Of a stretch of 64,000 nt of DNA, positions 42,621 through 54,702 are shown one piece after another. Below the pieces are notes generated by a model. It searched no databases. It was not told the origin of the DNA and worked only from the letters and a program-made list of their open reading frames with translations. The stretch lies in NCBI GenBank assembly GCA_000827325.1, contig KN832878.1, positions 682,001 through 746,000 on the forward strand, given 5' to 3'. A program made the position numbers and the translations under genes. This stretch comes from Oidiodendron maius Zn. Lineage: Eukaryota > Ascomycota > Leotiomycetes > Myxotrichaceae. Positions within the stretch are counted from its first letter, which is position 1. Every line of letters begins with the position of its first letter.

Positions 42621-44009
42621 CTAGACCAAATTACTGGGCAATCCAAGTGCTGCGTTGGCGATTTCTTGTAGATTCTCCATCACTCCAACCACAGGCACGC
42701 CGCCGTTACAGAAGACAACATTGCACTCGGGGCTTGAGACAAGGTCGTTGAGGAGGACAGCCGGGCTAATATAATTCAGAGGGTTGATATCCAAATCTAA
42801 GGGGTCGTCCTTGAATGGGCCTGGGTCTGGGACTTGCACATCCTCGACGCCACGCATTAATATGCGGAAGAAATTGTAGTAGAGATCTCCAGGAGTGGCC
42901 GAGAGAAGAACAGATAAATTTGGCTCTGTATCACCCAGTACACCGGTCCAAGTGACAGTTATGCCAAGGCTAGGGATGATGAAGTTATTCTGCTGCAGTG
43001 CGCCCACCATAGCATAGAGGTCATCGGGAGCGCTAGGTACCATTTGGCGATTTACAGTCTGCGCGGATGGAATATTCGCACCCGTGCATGGTTTACCTTT
43101 ATTTGTCCAGAAAAGGTAACCGTAGCATCCATTGGTGCCGGTAGGCTGCGAAACCTGAGAAACCCAATCCGACGAGATCACTTGCTGGCCATTCCACGAT
43201 CCACCATTCTGCATGAGCAGACCCAATTTTGCAAGTTGGCTAGGCGGCATGAACAACCAGGCATATCCGTACGTGTTTCCTGATCGGTCACGAAGCCAGA
43301 AGAACGAGTCGCTGGGTATGCCAATAGGGTCAAAGAGGTTTCTTTGGGCGAAAGTTTGGATATCCTCGCCTAGTGCTTGTTGGACCACGAAACTCATTAG
43401 ATCCGGTACTCTCTGACTGTACTCGAAATGCGTTCCAGGCGGGTATTTGAAAGACTCTCCCAGCGCTTCCTGCGGAGAACTGGCGTCTGTGGCGACAGTA
43501 GCCGCCTCTGAGAGGATAGCCTCATCCAGCCCCGATGTCTCAGTGAGGAGGTCACGAATAGTAATTGCACGGTGTTCTGCGTCCCCCCAACCTGGCTCAT
43601 CTGGCAAATACTTTCCAATTGGATCATCCAGGGCAAGAAGGTTTCGATCATGTGCCATACCCGTGATCATGGAGATCACGGACTTGGTGACACTCCAGAC
43701 ATTATTTGGGATCTCATCGGTAAGCAAGTCTAATGGACCTCTCGCAACTCTGCAATTGTGGCGGAAAATCTGGACAGATATTCGTCCATGGGTGCTGGCA
43801 TAAGCAATGGCTTCATCAACGGCGGTCTGGTTCAAATTTACTTCTCGAGGCGTTGCAGATTCGAAATCTTCGCCGGCAGCGGGTAGAATGCATTGCTTGT
43901 AGGGAGGATAGACGGCCCGCGAGGGCAAGCCATATGCTGGGATCGGTGCCACTCCTGGCACCGCAAAAGCAAGTGCAAGCAGGAATGACGATACAAGCGA
44001 TGGCAGCAT
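42621..44009 (-). CDS. Secreted beta-lactamase-like serine hydrolase
   Basis: Single exon, 462 aa. The first ATG is at 44009 (MLPSLVSSFLLALAFAVPGV, a signal peptide); the frame is open ten codons further upstream but without ATG. The active-site motif S-x-x-K is SVTKS, in NNVWSVTKSVISMITGMAHD, followed by LLTETSGLDE and FEYSQR at the place of the Y-x-N motif. This is the class C beta-lactamase/esterase fold. In fungi such proteins usually act as esterases, lactonases or peptidases rather than in drug resistance. The C-terminal KTG/HTG equivalent is not obvious (WTGVLGD is a candidate). A DNA transposon begins only 141 bp upstream of the ATG. Confidence 0.8.
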   Translation of the reverse strand: MLPSLVSSFLLALAFAVPGVAPIPAYGLPSRAVYPPYKQCILPAAGEDFESATPREVNLNQTAVDEAIAYASTHGRISVQIFRHNCRVARGPLDLLTDEIPNNVWSVTKSVISMITGMAHDRNLLALDDPIGKYLPDEPGWGDAEHRAITIRDLLTETSGLDEAILSEAATVATDASSPQEALGESFKYPPGTHFEYSQRVPDLMSFVVQQALGEDIQTFAQRNLFDPIGIPSDSFFWLRDRSGNTYGYAWLFMPPSQLAKLGLLMQNGGSWNGQQVISSDWVSQVSQPTGTNGCYGYLFWTNKGKPCTGANIPSAQTVNRQMVPSAPDDLYAMVGALQQNNFIIPSLGITVTWTGVLGDTEPNLSVLLSATPGDLYYNFFRILMRGVEDVQVPDPGPFKDDPLDLDINPLNYISPAVLLNDLVSSPECNVVFCNGGVPVVGVMENLQEIANAALGLPSNLV

Positions 44010-44150
44010 TCCGATGGTAAACTTGCTGCGGTTGGGCAATGCAAGTTGCTTTTACAGGCAGCGAAGGGAAGGCCGCCTGTCCATTATTTTCGTGCAAGAC
44101 AGACGAAGAGAACAGGAATTAAACAAGATTTAGGAAAGATATAACGTGTA

Positions 44151-44191
44151 TGTATAGTAAGCGATCCAGACAAGTTAGCGATCCACTTTCT
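44151..44191 (+). repeat. Left terminal inverted repeat of the pogo/Fot1 element
   Basis: It starts TGTATAGTAAGCGATCC and pairs with 45957-45997 at 40 of 41 positions. It contains two GCGATCCA-like subrepeats, possible transposase sites. Confidence 0.9.
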
Positions 44192-45956
44192 AGAACACCC
44201 TTTATAAAATTAATTATTACTTAACCACAACACTATATAATTAAATATATTAACATAAATCGTCTTCTTTAGAGGTCTCTAATACCCTTTTATAAATACA
44301 AGCATTATATCCAGTCTTGCTGTAATTACTATAGCGCTAAGTGTATAGTTAAGTACTATCCCTACTACCACTACCACTGCCTATTTCCTTATTTCCCTGG
44401 CTACCCCCTTCCTTTGGAGCCATTAAGGCCTCAGTATCTTCAACTGATAGTAACCCTCCTTTCTGTAGCCTAGTCTTTTTAGTCTTATAGTGCTTGCTTA
44501 GTTGGTTATTTGTCTCTTCAAGCTTATAGATATATGACTGTAATAAGGCTACCTTATATATAATTGCTACTGATCCCTTTATAAACTGGTTAATAGTATC
44601 AATTATATATAATAGAGAGCTGCCTTAGTGGCTACTAATGCAATTTTTAATAAATATTGATTGCTAGAAGGCTTGGGTTGTATTTCTGGGGGTTTGAGGG
44701 TGCTAGGTATAGGCTGTATTTGGACAAGAATTAGATAGACTAGGCGTTGCAGTATAGGGAGGTAGGGCCTCTAGGACTTGCTAAGGGTTAAATAGGCTAA
44801 GTCCAGCCCCTTTAAAACCCCCTTAGATATTAGAAGTAGTTATTGAGTCCTTAAAAGCTACCTGGAAAGCAGGGAAGAAATCCTCCTTTATAATATAGGT
44901 CTGGCTGCTATATATATAACCCTTAATCTGCTTGCTATAAGCCTTTTTTAATGGGCTAAAACACTCTATATCTAATAGCTGGAGTATATAGGAAGAGTAT
45001 ATAGGTATATAGAGGGTAATAATGTTATAGTCCTTATAGTAGAGCTCAAATTTGGCTAAATAGTAGGATTTATAGCTATCAAGGATTAAGAGTCAATATC
45101 CACCTATTTTTCGACTCTCTATATAGGTATTAAAGTGCTTAATCCAATCTAGACTATTCTTATTTGTAGTCTAGCTATTATCGCTTACTGTAATCCTCTA
45201 ACCCCTTAGTAGTTTGAATTCCTGATACTAGGAATCAAGGATATAAGCACCCTTTATAATTGTAAATAGAGGTATTGACTAGCTATCTGTACAGATAGCC
45301 TATATTACTATAACCTATTCACGATTACCAGGCTGCTTTACCTTTACCCTACTAGCCCTATCTAAGCTTATAATAACCATTATAGTAGAGATAATGCCTA
45401 TTATAAACCTAGTCTTGTTAAAGTTATAAATATCTAAGGCTCTAATCCTATACTTTGTAATTATATTCTCTATAAGCTTAAACCAAGCCCTAATTATAGT
45501 CGAATCTTTGTATTTAGCTCTTTAATAATTATACTTTTGATTAAAACATATAGTAAGTTGTAGTTATTGTTTTATAAAGTTTGAAGCCTAGTATAATCCG
45601 ATATATCCTGTATTTCGCTTAGCAAGGAGAAGATTAGCTATATCTTCTATACTATAAAGCCTAGAAGGAAACCCTTTAGAATCAAGGTCAAGAATATATT
45701 GAACAATTGCCTCCTCCTTAGAATTAGTCAATTTTCGAGTAGGGGGCTGCCAATCGCGTTTAGACTACCGACTAGCACGTCGCTTGCTAAGGGTTGTATG
45801 TAAGACATTATATAGTTTGGCTGTATCTTGGAGGGTAAGATTAGGGTTATTTTGGAGAGCTTGAAGGGCAAGGATAATTTTGCTTTTATTAGAATATAAA
45901 TCTATGTTATAATGTGGTTAATATATGGTGTTGAATATAAAGGAGGGTAAAAATCC

Positions 45957-45997
45957 AGAAAGTGGATTGCTAACTTGTCTGGATCGCTTACTATACA
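45957..45997 (-). repeat. Right terminal inverted repeat of the pogo/Fot1 element
   Basis: Inverse of 44151-44191 with one mismatch, followed by TA. Confidence 0.9.
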
Positions 45998-46450
45998 TAC
46001 ATGTTATTAATAGAAGTGTTCCCATGCTTTCTGGCTAGTCCGTGCGACGGAGATTGTCACCCTGTTGACGTGAAGCTAATTTTAATTTCCAACCGAGGGC
46101 CACGTCTGGTTGATCAACATCTCTAAAAGATCGACATTTCATATGATGCGGGGTAAGAAAATCGTTTTCAGTCCAGCCACTGATGAGTGCTACCAGTCCT
46201 GAAGGATTCCAAAGCTAGAATACCGAATTTAGACATGTTTCTCAAAGCTAGGTTGTAAAGCGACATAAATGAAGTCATCTGGTCAGCTGGCGGGGAAACT
46301 TCAAACTTAAATTGGGTAGGAGACCACTGCGTCTGCAAGCGTAACAGTAATATTCCTTCCAATCTGCATATAGTAATGGTTTTGCCCATTACCGACTAAA
46401 AGACGTGTTCCCCACAACATGCGAGAACGCTCGTGGATCTTTGAGCATCT
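45998..46450. other. Spacer between transposon and dynamin-like gene end
   Basis: A minus frame at 46168-46389 has no recognisable motif. It probably includes the 3' UTR of the dynamin-like gene. Confidence 0.35.
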
Positions 46451-46578
46451 TTAAAGCCTGAGTAGCTTTGTCCCCTCCTCGAGGGTAGCAATCTCGTTTG
46501 TCAAGTTCTTTCGGAGCTGCTTGGTTGAAGGGTCCTCTCCGGCAATAATTTCAAGCTGCGCCGGAGATAAGCTGCTCA

Positions 46579-46583
46579 CAAAC
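46579..46583. repeat. Target-site duplication, left copy
   Basis: CAAAC directly before the left LTR; identical to 51866-51870. Confidence 0.9.
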
Positions 46584-46789
46584 TGTTGGAACAGCGGTGC
46601 CAGGAACAACTGACCTAGTCAGGTTAGTTGTACGGAGGAACGGACCGAAGGTTTATCCTAATTAGGAAGCGAATCACACAAATAGTGGTTGTGTATTCTA
46701 GCCTCATAATAATTAATCAATTCAACACGATGAAATGAAGCTGCCAACTCGATATTGCTGAATTAAGGTAATCCCCTTGGTATTTGATA
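46584..46789 (+). repeat. 5' LTR of the Copia element
   Basis: 206 bp, starts TGTTGGAA. It differs from the 3' LTR at about six positions, all C/T transitions. Confidence 0.9.
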
Positions 46790-49758
46790 GGTTATGAGCC
46801 CGGGAGCGTAACTGCAACCGGGTATCATCATTTTACAGCTTCATTACGCTCCGAGTAGTGGCTTAGTTGAACTACTTGAGCACCAACGACTCTATAGTAG
46901 TCCCTGGAGTCAGTATACTCCAACCTATATTAAGCAGCCTTTAATATACCTGATCAGCAGCTTAAGTGGGCTGTCAGAGTGTGGTGTTGTGGAATTCGGA
47001 CAAGTTACTAAGAGTGCAGAACTCGAGTCATGCCTACAACCACCAGTCAAATCCAACCCTTATATTGATCCTTTAATCAATACAATCAATGTCTGATTCA
47101 GGAAGTCATTAAAGAAGCAATATAGTTGTTGGTCCTAGTCCTACTTAGCAAGCAGAGACTAGTTCTTCAAAGTTATCGAATTTATCGAATCTATTTAAAA
47201 TAGCTGAATCAATATCAACATCAAGTCTATCCCTTCTATAGGGTCAGAAGCTCAAGGGACATGAAAATTATATAGTCTAGAAGGAGAATATAATGGTTCT
47301 GGCTGTATTATATCGAATTGACTACCATTTAGTCCCCTTAAAGCAATATCCGAAGCCTTAAGATCTCTTGAATGATAACGACTGGGAGGATACCTTAACT
47401 GAACAACAGATATAATAGGAGAACTAGATGGCTATAGATACAAAGGCTTTGATGGCTATATATAACAATATATTAAATGGACCCTTAGATACTATTCAAG
47501 GGAAGAAGACTACTATTGATATATGGAATATACTTCAAATTATATATAAAGGCAAGGGTGGAATGCTGGTATATTACACCCTCAATAATATCAATCGACT
47601 CCAGTACAAGAATACTACAAAGACAGACGAATATATTAATACATTCCGAAAGCTCTTGTTATAGCTATCAGACTTGAAAGCACTACTCTTAGATATATAT
47701 ACAGTTATACTCTTTATGATTAGTATAAAGAAGGTATATCCAATATAGGCTGATCGCTACTAAGCTGACACAATCAATAGGATTGATAAGAACAATCCAG
47801 CTATAAAGGCTATGTTAGATAGTCTGATTAAGGACCTCCTTAATACTAGTAAGGCTAAGAAGCCGAATAACTCGAATAACTCGAAACCCACTGGAGGAGC
47901 ACTTGCAGCTCAAAATAAGGGTAGAAACAAGGGTGGAAAGAAGGGCAAGAGTTTAGGCTCTAAATGCAACAACTATAGTGATCCAAATGTATATCATAAG
48001 CTAGAAGACTACTTTGCTACAAATATCAAGAGGTGTCAAGTCTAGGAATAGAAGACAGGTAAGACCTATATTCTATATAAGGAGTATAAGAATGGATCAA
48101 ATACAGGGTCTGTAACAGGAAGCCTAGTCTTACTAATGCTTGTTAACCTTCAATCAAATCAGTGGCTGGCTGACTCTAGCGCTGATAGATATATAGTAAA
48201 TAACCTTGCCTGTTTCGATACCTTTATACCTGATATATATATAATAGATATAGCTGATAGACCATTAAAGGCCCTTGGATCTGGAACTATTAACCTACAG
48301 CTACTATACACGGATAGTATAATCTGTAATGTTATATTAATAGATGTCATATATATGCCAAAGTGTCTAGTCAACCTCTTTGGAGCCAGGAAGCTTATGA
48401 AGGAGCAGAAGGGGTATATACTCCTAGATCAACTGATACTATATATATCTAGTGGTGATGAAGAGATCTATGCTCTTGATGAAAACCTCTTTCTAAAACA
48501 GGTACTAGCTGCTGAAGCTATTTAGGTCCAATTGAGTCAAGTCAATGCTCTCTTGATAGCTAGGAAGCCTAATGATCAGAAGAAGCCAAAGGCCTTTGAT
48601 ATCGACCTGTAGTACAAGAGACTAGGCTATCTAGGTCTCAAGAATATCAGGAAGACAGCTGATATCATGAAGGGCATTAAGTTGACAGGTACTAAACCCT
48701 CAAAATCACCCTGTAAGGCCTGCTTAATTGCAAAGCCTCTAAAGTATATAAGAAAGGTATTATTAAAGAGAGTTTTTAAGCCCTTTGATAAGATATATAT
48801 TGATATATTTATAATTAATCTAATTGCCTATAACAAATATAAATACGGATTAATCTTTACTGATAAGGTTTCTTATATACACTAGGGCTATATATTCAAG
48901 GAAAAGAATAAAGCCTTTACCTATATAAGGTAGTTTATAGCCTTAGCTAAGACTTAATATAGCTATAAAATCAAGGCTTTTTGACTGGATAGTAGAAGAG
49001 AGTATAGTCTTGTTTAGCTGTAAGACCTCTGTAATGATATAGGGGCAATCCTTGAGATTACAACTCCCTATTCAGCTAACTAGGATAGTATATCTGAATA
49101 CTTAATTAGACTAATCCTTGAGAAGGTCAGAAGTGTTATGATAGGCATGAATATACTAGCCTTTTTATGGCTAGAGATCTTCCAATCTATCCTCAAAATC
49201 ACGAATTATATGGCTATATCGAATCTAGACGATATTACTCCAATTAAGTATTTCCTTAATAATACTGATCCTGACCCTGATCACGACTATACTCCTTACC
49301 TAGGGCACCTATATATATTAGGTTGTAAGTACTATATCCAAATCCTTTAAGAGACTCGAAAACACTCTTGAAAGATCGATCCGTATACTGAAGTAGGTAT
49401 ACTAGTTGGATATAATAGAGAATATATATACAGGATCTAGGTTCTAGCAAATATAAAGAGTAGTAGATATAGATATATTATATAAAGCTCAAATATGGTA
49501 TTTGATGAATACAGTATGTATTCAGGAGACAAGGTTAATTGCTTTAGCTCTGATATTCAGTCTGAAAGCAGGGGTAAAGAGGATAATATTCAGGATTTCG
49601 GACCAAATATCAGTCACCCTAAACATTGAATTGATCAGTCAGATCAGCAGGATAATATCATGAATCAATCAGATACCTCGGATTCAGAAGACTAGCCTAC
49701 TCTAGGCCAAATCCCTTAACGTAATGACGAAGAAACCGAATTCTTTGACTTAGATTAA

Positions 49759-49876
49759 GCTGATCAAGCTGATCAAGATGATTAAGATGATCAAGACTAT
49801 CAAGACAATCAAGACAATCAAGTCAATCAAGTTGATCAAGACAATCAAGACAATCAAGACAATCAAATCAATCAAC
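49759..49876 (+). repeat. GATCAA-type hexanucleotide tandem repeat inside the Copia element
   Basis: About 19 imperfect copies of GATCAA/AATCAA between the integrase and reverse-transcriptase regions. It would encode a simple Asp/Asn-Gln linker. Confidence 0.8.
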
Positions 49877-51659
49877 TAGCTATAGGGTACCAGTGCCAGA
49901 GACGTATATAGCAACCAAACCCTGAATATAAGCATATCACTCAATTAAAGACTACAGCTCTTTACCTTATAGATCAACTATAGACATTTAGAGCCTTAAT
50001 TGCAGCTGTAAAGGTTATCACTAATGATCCTTAAACCCTTAAAGAGGCTACTGATTCAAAGGATGTATCTGAGTGGAGGAAGGCTATTCGAGCTGAATAC
50101 CTTAAGCTTCAGGAGACTGGAACCTGGAAGCTAGTTGATTGTCTAAAGGGAGTTAAAGTCTTGACTAGAAAGCTAGTCTTTAAGACTAAGCATGATTAAA
50201 ACAGCTATATTGAGAGATATAAGGCATGCTAGGTGGTATAAGGTTATAAACAGCAATACAGCCAAGACTTTGACCAAACCTATACTAGTATATATAAGTT
50301 AGCCACCTGGAAGATCGTTATAGCTATAGCAGCTATTTATAACTGGGATATTGATCAAATGGATGTAATATCAGCCTTCCTTAACTCTGTTATACAGGGA
50401 GACGTTTATATAGAAGTTCTACCTCTCTGGGCTGAATTACTAGGTCTATCAATTGATCAGATCTATAGTAAGGTCTGTAAGCTACTTAAAGGCCTTTATA
50501 GACTAAAGCAGGCTCCTTGGCTATAGCAACAAAAGCTTAAGACAACCCTTATTTAGCTAGGATTCTAACTGCTTCTTATAGACGACTTAGTGTATATCAA
50601 GACCTGGCCAGGCAGCAAGGATCTTATTATACTAGTTATACATGTTGATGATATGCTGATCTGTAGACCTAATTCGAAGCTAATCAGCCAGTTTAAGCAG
50701 TAGCTGTCAAATGCCTTTGATATACAGGACCTGGGACCAGTTACCTACTTCCTAGGGGTGTGAATTGTCCGGAACAGAGCAGAGTGCTCTATTCAGCTGA
50801 TTCAGGACATATATATTTGGAAGGTTATAAAGCGATATAACCTAGAAGACTCAAAACCAATCTTAACCCCTCTATAGCAGGGCAGTGTACTTATTTCAAA
50901 CCCTGATCAAGTGTCAAAAGCCGATATTGAGGTATATCAATCAAAGATAGGTTCAATCACCTACCTAGCTATTCAGACCAGGACTGATATAGCCTTTGCC
51001 TGCTTACTGCTTAGCCGATTTCTCTCGAATCCTAGTGTAGATTACCTGAATACAGCTGATTACTTACTGTAATATATTAAAGGGACAGCTGATCTCTGTA
51101 TCCAATTCAGTGGTCTTGATCAGACCTCTGGTAACCTATATAGCTATATAGACTCAGACTTCGCTAGTGATATAGAGCTATACAAATCAATCTCTGGCTT
51201 TATCTATTTTATGGCTGGTGGAATTATATTAGCTCAATTGAAGCGGCAATCAATTATAGCCCTCTTAATAACTAAGGCCGAATATTATGGACTGGCCAAG
51301 GCAGTTATAGAAGTAACCTGGCTGAGGGAGACCTTGAAACAGCTTAAATATCAGAACCCCGATGCTGAGTGTGTCAAGATATATAGGGATAATTAAGCTA
51401 TACTTCAACTGGCTGAGAACCCTTCCTTTCACTAGCGTACTAAGCATATAGCGGTCAAATACTACTATATTCAGGAAGAACGTGCTAAAGGTCTCATTCA
51501 ACTACATTACTGTCCAACCAAGGACATGAAGGCAGACGGACTAACTAAGCTTCTCACTCCGATCAAACATAAGACCTTTATATAACAGCTAGGTCTGTGT
51601 CCTGCCACACTCAACTAATAGCTCTTCAACATAATATATACACTCAGAACTAAGGGGTG

Positions 51660-51865
51660 TGTTGGAATAGCGGTGCCAGGAACAACTGATCTAGTCAGGT
51701 TAGTTGTACGGAGGAACGGACCGAAGGTTTATCCTAATTAGGAAGCGAATCATATAAATAGTGGTTGTGTATTCTAGCCTCATAATAATTAATCAATTCA
51801 ACACGATGAAATGAAGCTGCCAACTCGATATTGCTGAATCAAGGTAATCCCCTTGGTATTTGACA
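51660..51865 (+). repeat. 3' LTR of the Copia element
   Basis: 206 bp, TG...CA ends, preceded by a purine run (AACTAAGGGG). Confidence 0.9.
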
Positions 51866-51870
51866 CAAAC
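51866..51870. repeat. Target-site duplication, right copy
   Basis: CAAAC directly after the right LTR, where the dynamin-like reading frame (minus strand) resumes. Confidence 0.9.
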
Positions 51871-54063
51871 GAATTCCCAAAGACCCGCAGAGGTGAACTT
51901 GCGCCGGTCAAGAGGTGGAAATCGCTAACCTGCATGCACACAGTATCTACGAGACGATTCCTTGCGATATGGTAGTACGACTCTAAGATATCGTGAATTT
52001 CCAGGACAGTGTCTTCTGAGTTGTCCATAGCCATCGACTGCCGAAGTTCCTTGAACTTCACAATTTTGTTAGATTGTTCCCCAGCCTTGGAGTTGTAAGG
52101 TGTCTCGGCATCTTCTTCAAGCAGGTCTTCCAGTCGGCGCGTCTTGCGATTCTGCAGATTCTCGCTAAAGGAGCGGTTTGCTGTCAGCGGGGTGCCGAAT
52201 CGCTCCACATTGATGATGAAGTCTACATGCTCTAGGGCCTTTCGATATTTCGCAATCAGCTGCTCCTGCAAGGGCGGCCACAGGCTCGCACGTACGGCTT
52301 CATCGGGGCAAACGTGGGCGAGTAATTTGCATATGAAGTCATGAACAAGGCACACAATATCCCCTATATATGCCTTCGTAATACCCTCCCAGTTTTTGGA
52401 CTGCTCCTGCCATATGGTGGGCAGGACGGAGGGCCCGATGTTTGAAAGGCCAAAACCCCTGGCTCGCTTGTACTCTTCCCCTATCCACTCCATAATGCAC
52501 CGATCACTGGGAACCGGGTTCTCCCACTCCACCGAGAGTAGGTCCAAGAGCTCTGGATAGTTGCAGCTGGGGCCCTCGACAGCACTATCGGAGCAGTCGG
52601 AAGATGGCGTATTAGAAACCTGACTTGATAGGTCCGCGGCGGCCTCTTCCGTAGAATCCTCTGAGTCGAAACTGACAGTGTGCCCGAAATTTTCCATATC
52701 CGCTGAGAACTGTTCCATGCGGTCGACGGCCAGTGTGGCAAGTCTAAGCTCGGGAATATCTCCAAATGCACGATGACGGGAATAATACGCATCCAAGGCA
52801 AAGTTTACCATGTCCTGAAACTCTCTGGACATGTCAAGCAGAAATCGGCGCTGCTGGTCTGCCGACTGTCGATCGGCCCCGAGACTCTCGAGGCGTTTGC
52901 GGCAGCTCGAAAGCTGCTGCATGATCTGGGTTTGGACCTTAGGAAACTCGCGGCGTGTAAGGCTGGCGAGCAGGCTTTGGAGCCGTCTCTGGAGCGCTGT
53001 TGTTCCAACCCGCTCTCTGTCCAGCCTGGACCACGGCTCTGCCGCGAAGAAATCTGTCTCCTTCTTGTGGCGCGCAGCGGAATCGGTTGCGAGTTCACTC
53101 TGACCTCTATTACGGACAATGCAATATCCGAGACGAAGAGGATTCCGCTTCCCTTCCACCAGGCTCATCACGTTTTCCTCCCCCCCCTCGTCTATCAAAT
53201 CAGGCTTTGTCAATACCCCCAACGTCCGGTGGCCATTAGGATCCACCTCTTTCGCTATGGACAGGATTTCTTGTGTGGCAATATCGGTATTGCTAGGAAT
53301 GACAGCAAGGATGATGGTCCTCTCATCCCGGATATGGCGGTTCATGATTCTTCTAACCAACGCCATGTCATCCTCCGTCGTCACGCCCTCCGTTGGCGTT
53401 CTAAAGATGCCCGGAATGTCAATAATACTAAGATTCTGTTTGTCCGGGCCACAAAGCTCTATGCTAAGGAGATCTTCGCTGAAAGTAGATTTGTTCGAAT
53501 CGAGAGGTTGGCCTGGGCCTGGGATGCCCATTAGGTCGCAAACCTGCAGATGCAGCTGTTAGCCTAGGCTACCTTGTCCGCCATGAATTTTAGTAGGTAA
53601 CTGACCTCGTTTAGGATTTCAAGAAACTGATGACCGGTGAGAGTAACTAGCCCATCCTTGTGGTAGCTTCGGAGCTTTTCCGCTTCCTGGCGGCTGCGAT
53701 CGGGTCCTGGAATGATGAAGATTTTGATGCTACTCTCCGCAGCACGGCGGAAGATAATCTGCGTTACGAATCTAGTGCAGAGCCCATTGTCTCGTGGGAA
53801 TGGCAACTCTGAGAAACTTTCGAGGACCGAGCTCTTGCCACTGAAACGGTCAACAAACGAGCTTTTGAAGGACGAAATGCGCACCTTGATTGATCTCCTA
53901 CCACGGCCAGCTTTGCAACTCTACGCGTCAGCAATGAGAGCTATATTGTACATCTTTTACTTACCTGAGGCAGGGCAACGAAGTTTGAAATTCCAAGCCC
54001 GCGAAGCCGATCGACTATGTCTAGCTGCGCTGGACTCGCTAGGTTCATCGTGGTTTGGGACAT

Positions 54064-54702
54064 GGTTAGGCGTGGAGAGGGATCCGAATGGGCCTTCGAT
54101 TCAGTGTAGCAATCTGGTCAGATTGAAAGCTTCTTATTATAAGTATGACGGGGATTTGGCCATTTATTCGGGGAGCGGCTGCTATCACTTTGAGAAAACG
54201 GACCAAATCTCAAATGCCAGTCGGATCTAAGAGCCCCTGCATATTCATGCATGCTGACCGCCAAGCGCATATCCGTTGGCTGAAAACGCAACCCGCGCCG
54301 CAGCGAGCAGCTCGTTTGGTACATGTTGGGCAAAATTATGGCGCGTAGGGAAATCACTAACAAGAATCCTGGTGGAGTAAGGCATCGATGCTGCGCAGGA
54401 CTGTCTACGGCAGGCAGATTATACAATCAAGCAGAGCCTCTTCCAGCCTTGTCTCCGATATTCTGCTCACCCTACTCATTGATCGTATGCACTTGTGAAA
54501 CAAAAAAAAAGCAGGGAGATCCAAAGCACTCTTTGACGGGGGCGGTGCAGCCTTCCTCCTCGCGCGCTGGACGGAGAAATGCTACGAGATGAGGCTCTTT
54601 GCTGTCACGCGATGATTTTTGCAGAGCATAGTGGTAAAAGCATCAGTCAATAATCTACACATTCAAAGGGCAAATGGGATAAAAATGAGCGTGATTTGTT
54701 TG
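54064..54702. other. Promoter side of the dynamin-like gene and 3' flank of the C2H2 gene
   Basis: No gene is supported. A run of nine A at about 54502-54510 and GC-rich patches are seen. Confidence 0.35.

Larger units (their letters stand above)
44151..45997 (-). mobile_element. Decayed pogo/Fot1-type (Tc1/mariner) DNA transposon
   Basis: Terminal inverted repeats of 41 bp flank 1.85 kb, with TA at both junctions (44149-44150 and 45998-45999). The transposase reads on the minus strand from about 45900 to 44390. It has a helix-turn-helix start (NPNLTLQDTAKLYNV, SKRRASRSKRDWQPPTRKLT), an IYNF stretch leading to the first catalytic block, and later YLAKFELYYKDYNIITLYIP followed by SYILQLLDIECFSPLKKAYS. 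Several in-frame stops interrupt it. The expected DET-G motif reads NKTR at about 45410-45421, so the first catalytic Asp is lost. Changes are mostly G to A or C to T, as expected from RIP. It cannot code for an active transposase. Confidence 0.88.
46584..51865 (+). mobile_element. Copia-type LTR retrotransposon, full length but broken (fossil)
   Basis: About 5.3 kb with two 206-bp LTRs and a 5-bp target duplication (CAAAC). Between the LTRs the plus strand shows, in Copia order, a gag-like region (about 47150-48050, ending in a zinc-knuckle-like stretch), protease region (about 48150-48450), integrase (about 48650-49350), reverse transcriptase (about 50060-50830) and RNase H (about 51100-51560). 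A primer-binding region follows the left LTR and a purine run precedes the right one. Coding parts are broken many times, at least several tens of places, and AT-rich in a way that fits RIP. It is not functional. The LTRs are about 97% alike, so the insertion is young; RIP makes it look older than it is. It sits inside the dynamin-like gene, in opposite orientation. Confidence 0.92.
46451..54063 (-). pseudogene. Dynamin-like GTPase gene interrupted by a Copia element
   Basis: Minus-strand host gene. Exons are 54063-53965, 53910-53885, 53840-53606 and 53543 to the insertion at 51866-51870; the last part resumes at 46583 and ends at 46451. Introns are 54, 44 and 62 bp. The first exons join as LPQ-LAVVGDQS-SGKSSVLE, giving the G1 loop. 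Then come PFPRDNGLCTRF (G2), IIDIPGIF (G3) and VLTKPD (G4), a long helical stalk, and a C-terminal effector region (SYYHIARNRLVDTVCMQVSD). The last 43 residues (FVSSLSPAQLEIIAGEDPST and after) lie beyond the element. Dynamin-like proteins polymerise on membranes; related Mx proteins act in innate immunity. As it stands the frame runs about 23 codons into the LTR and stops at 51798, replacing the native C-terminus. Apart from the insertion the coding frame looks intact. Confidence 0.88.

Noticed and set aside
52773-53534. 253-codon plus-strand frame
   Set aside because: It lies antisense to the dynamin-like GTPase exon and shows no motif of its own, so it is a shadow frame.
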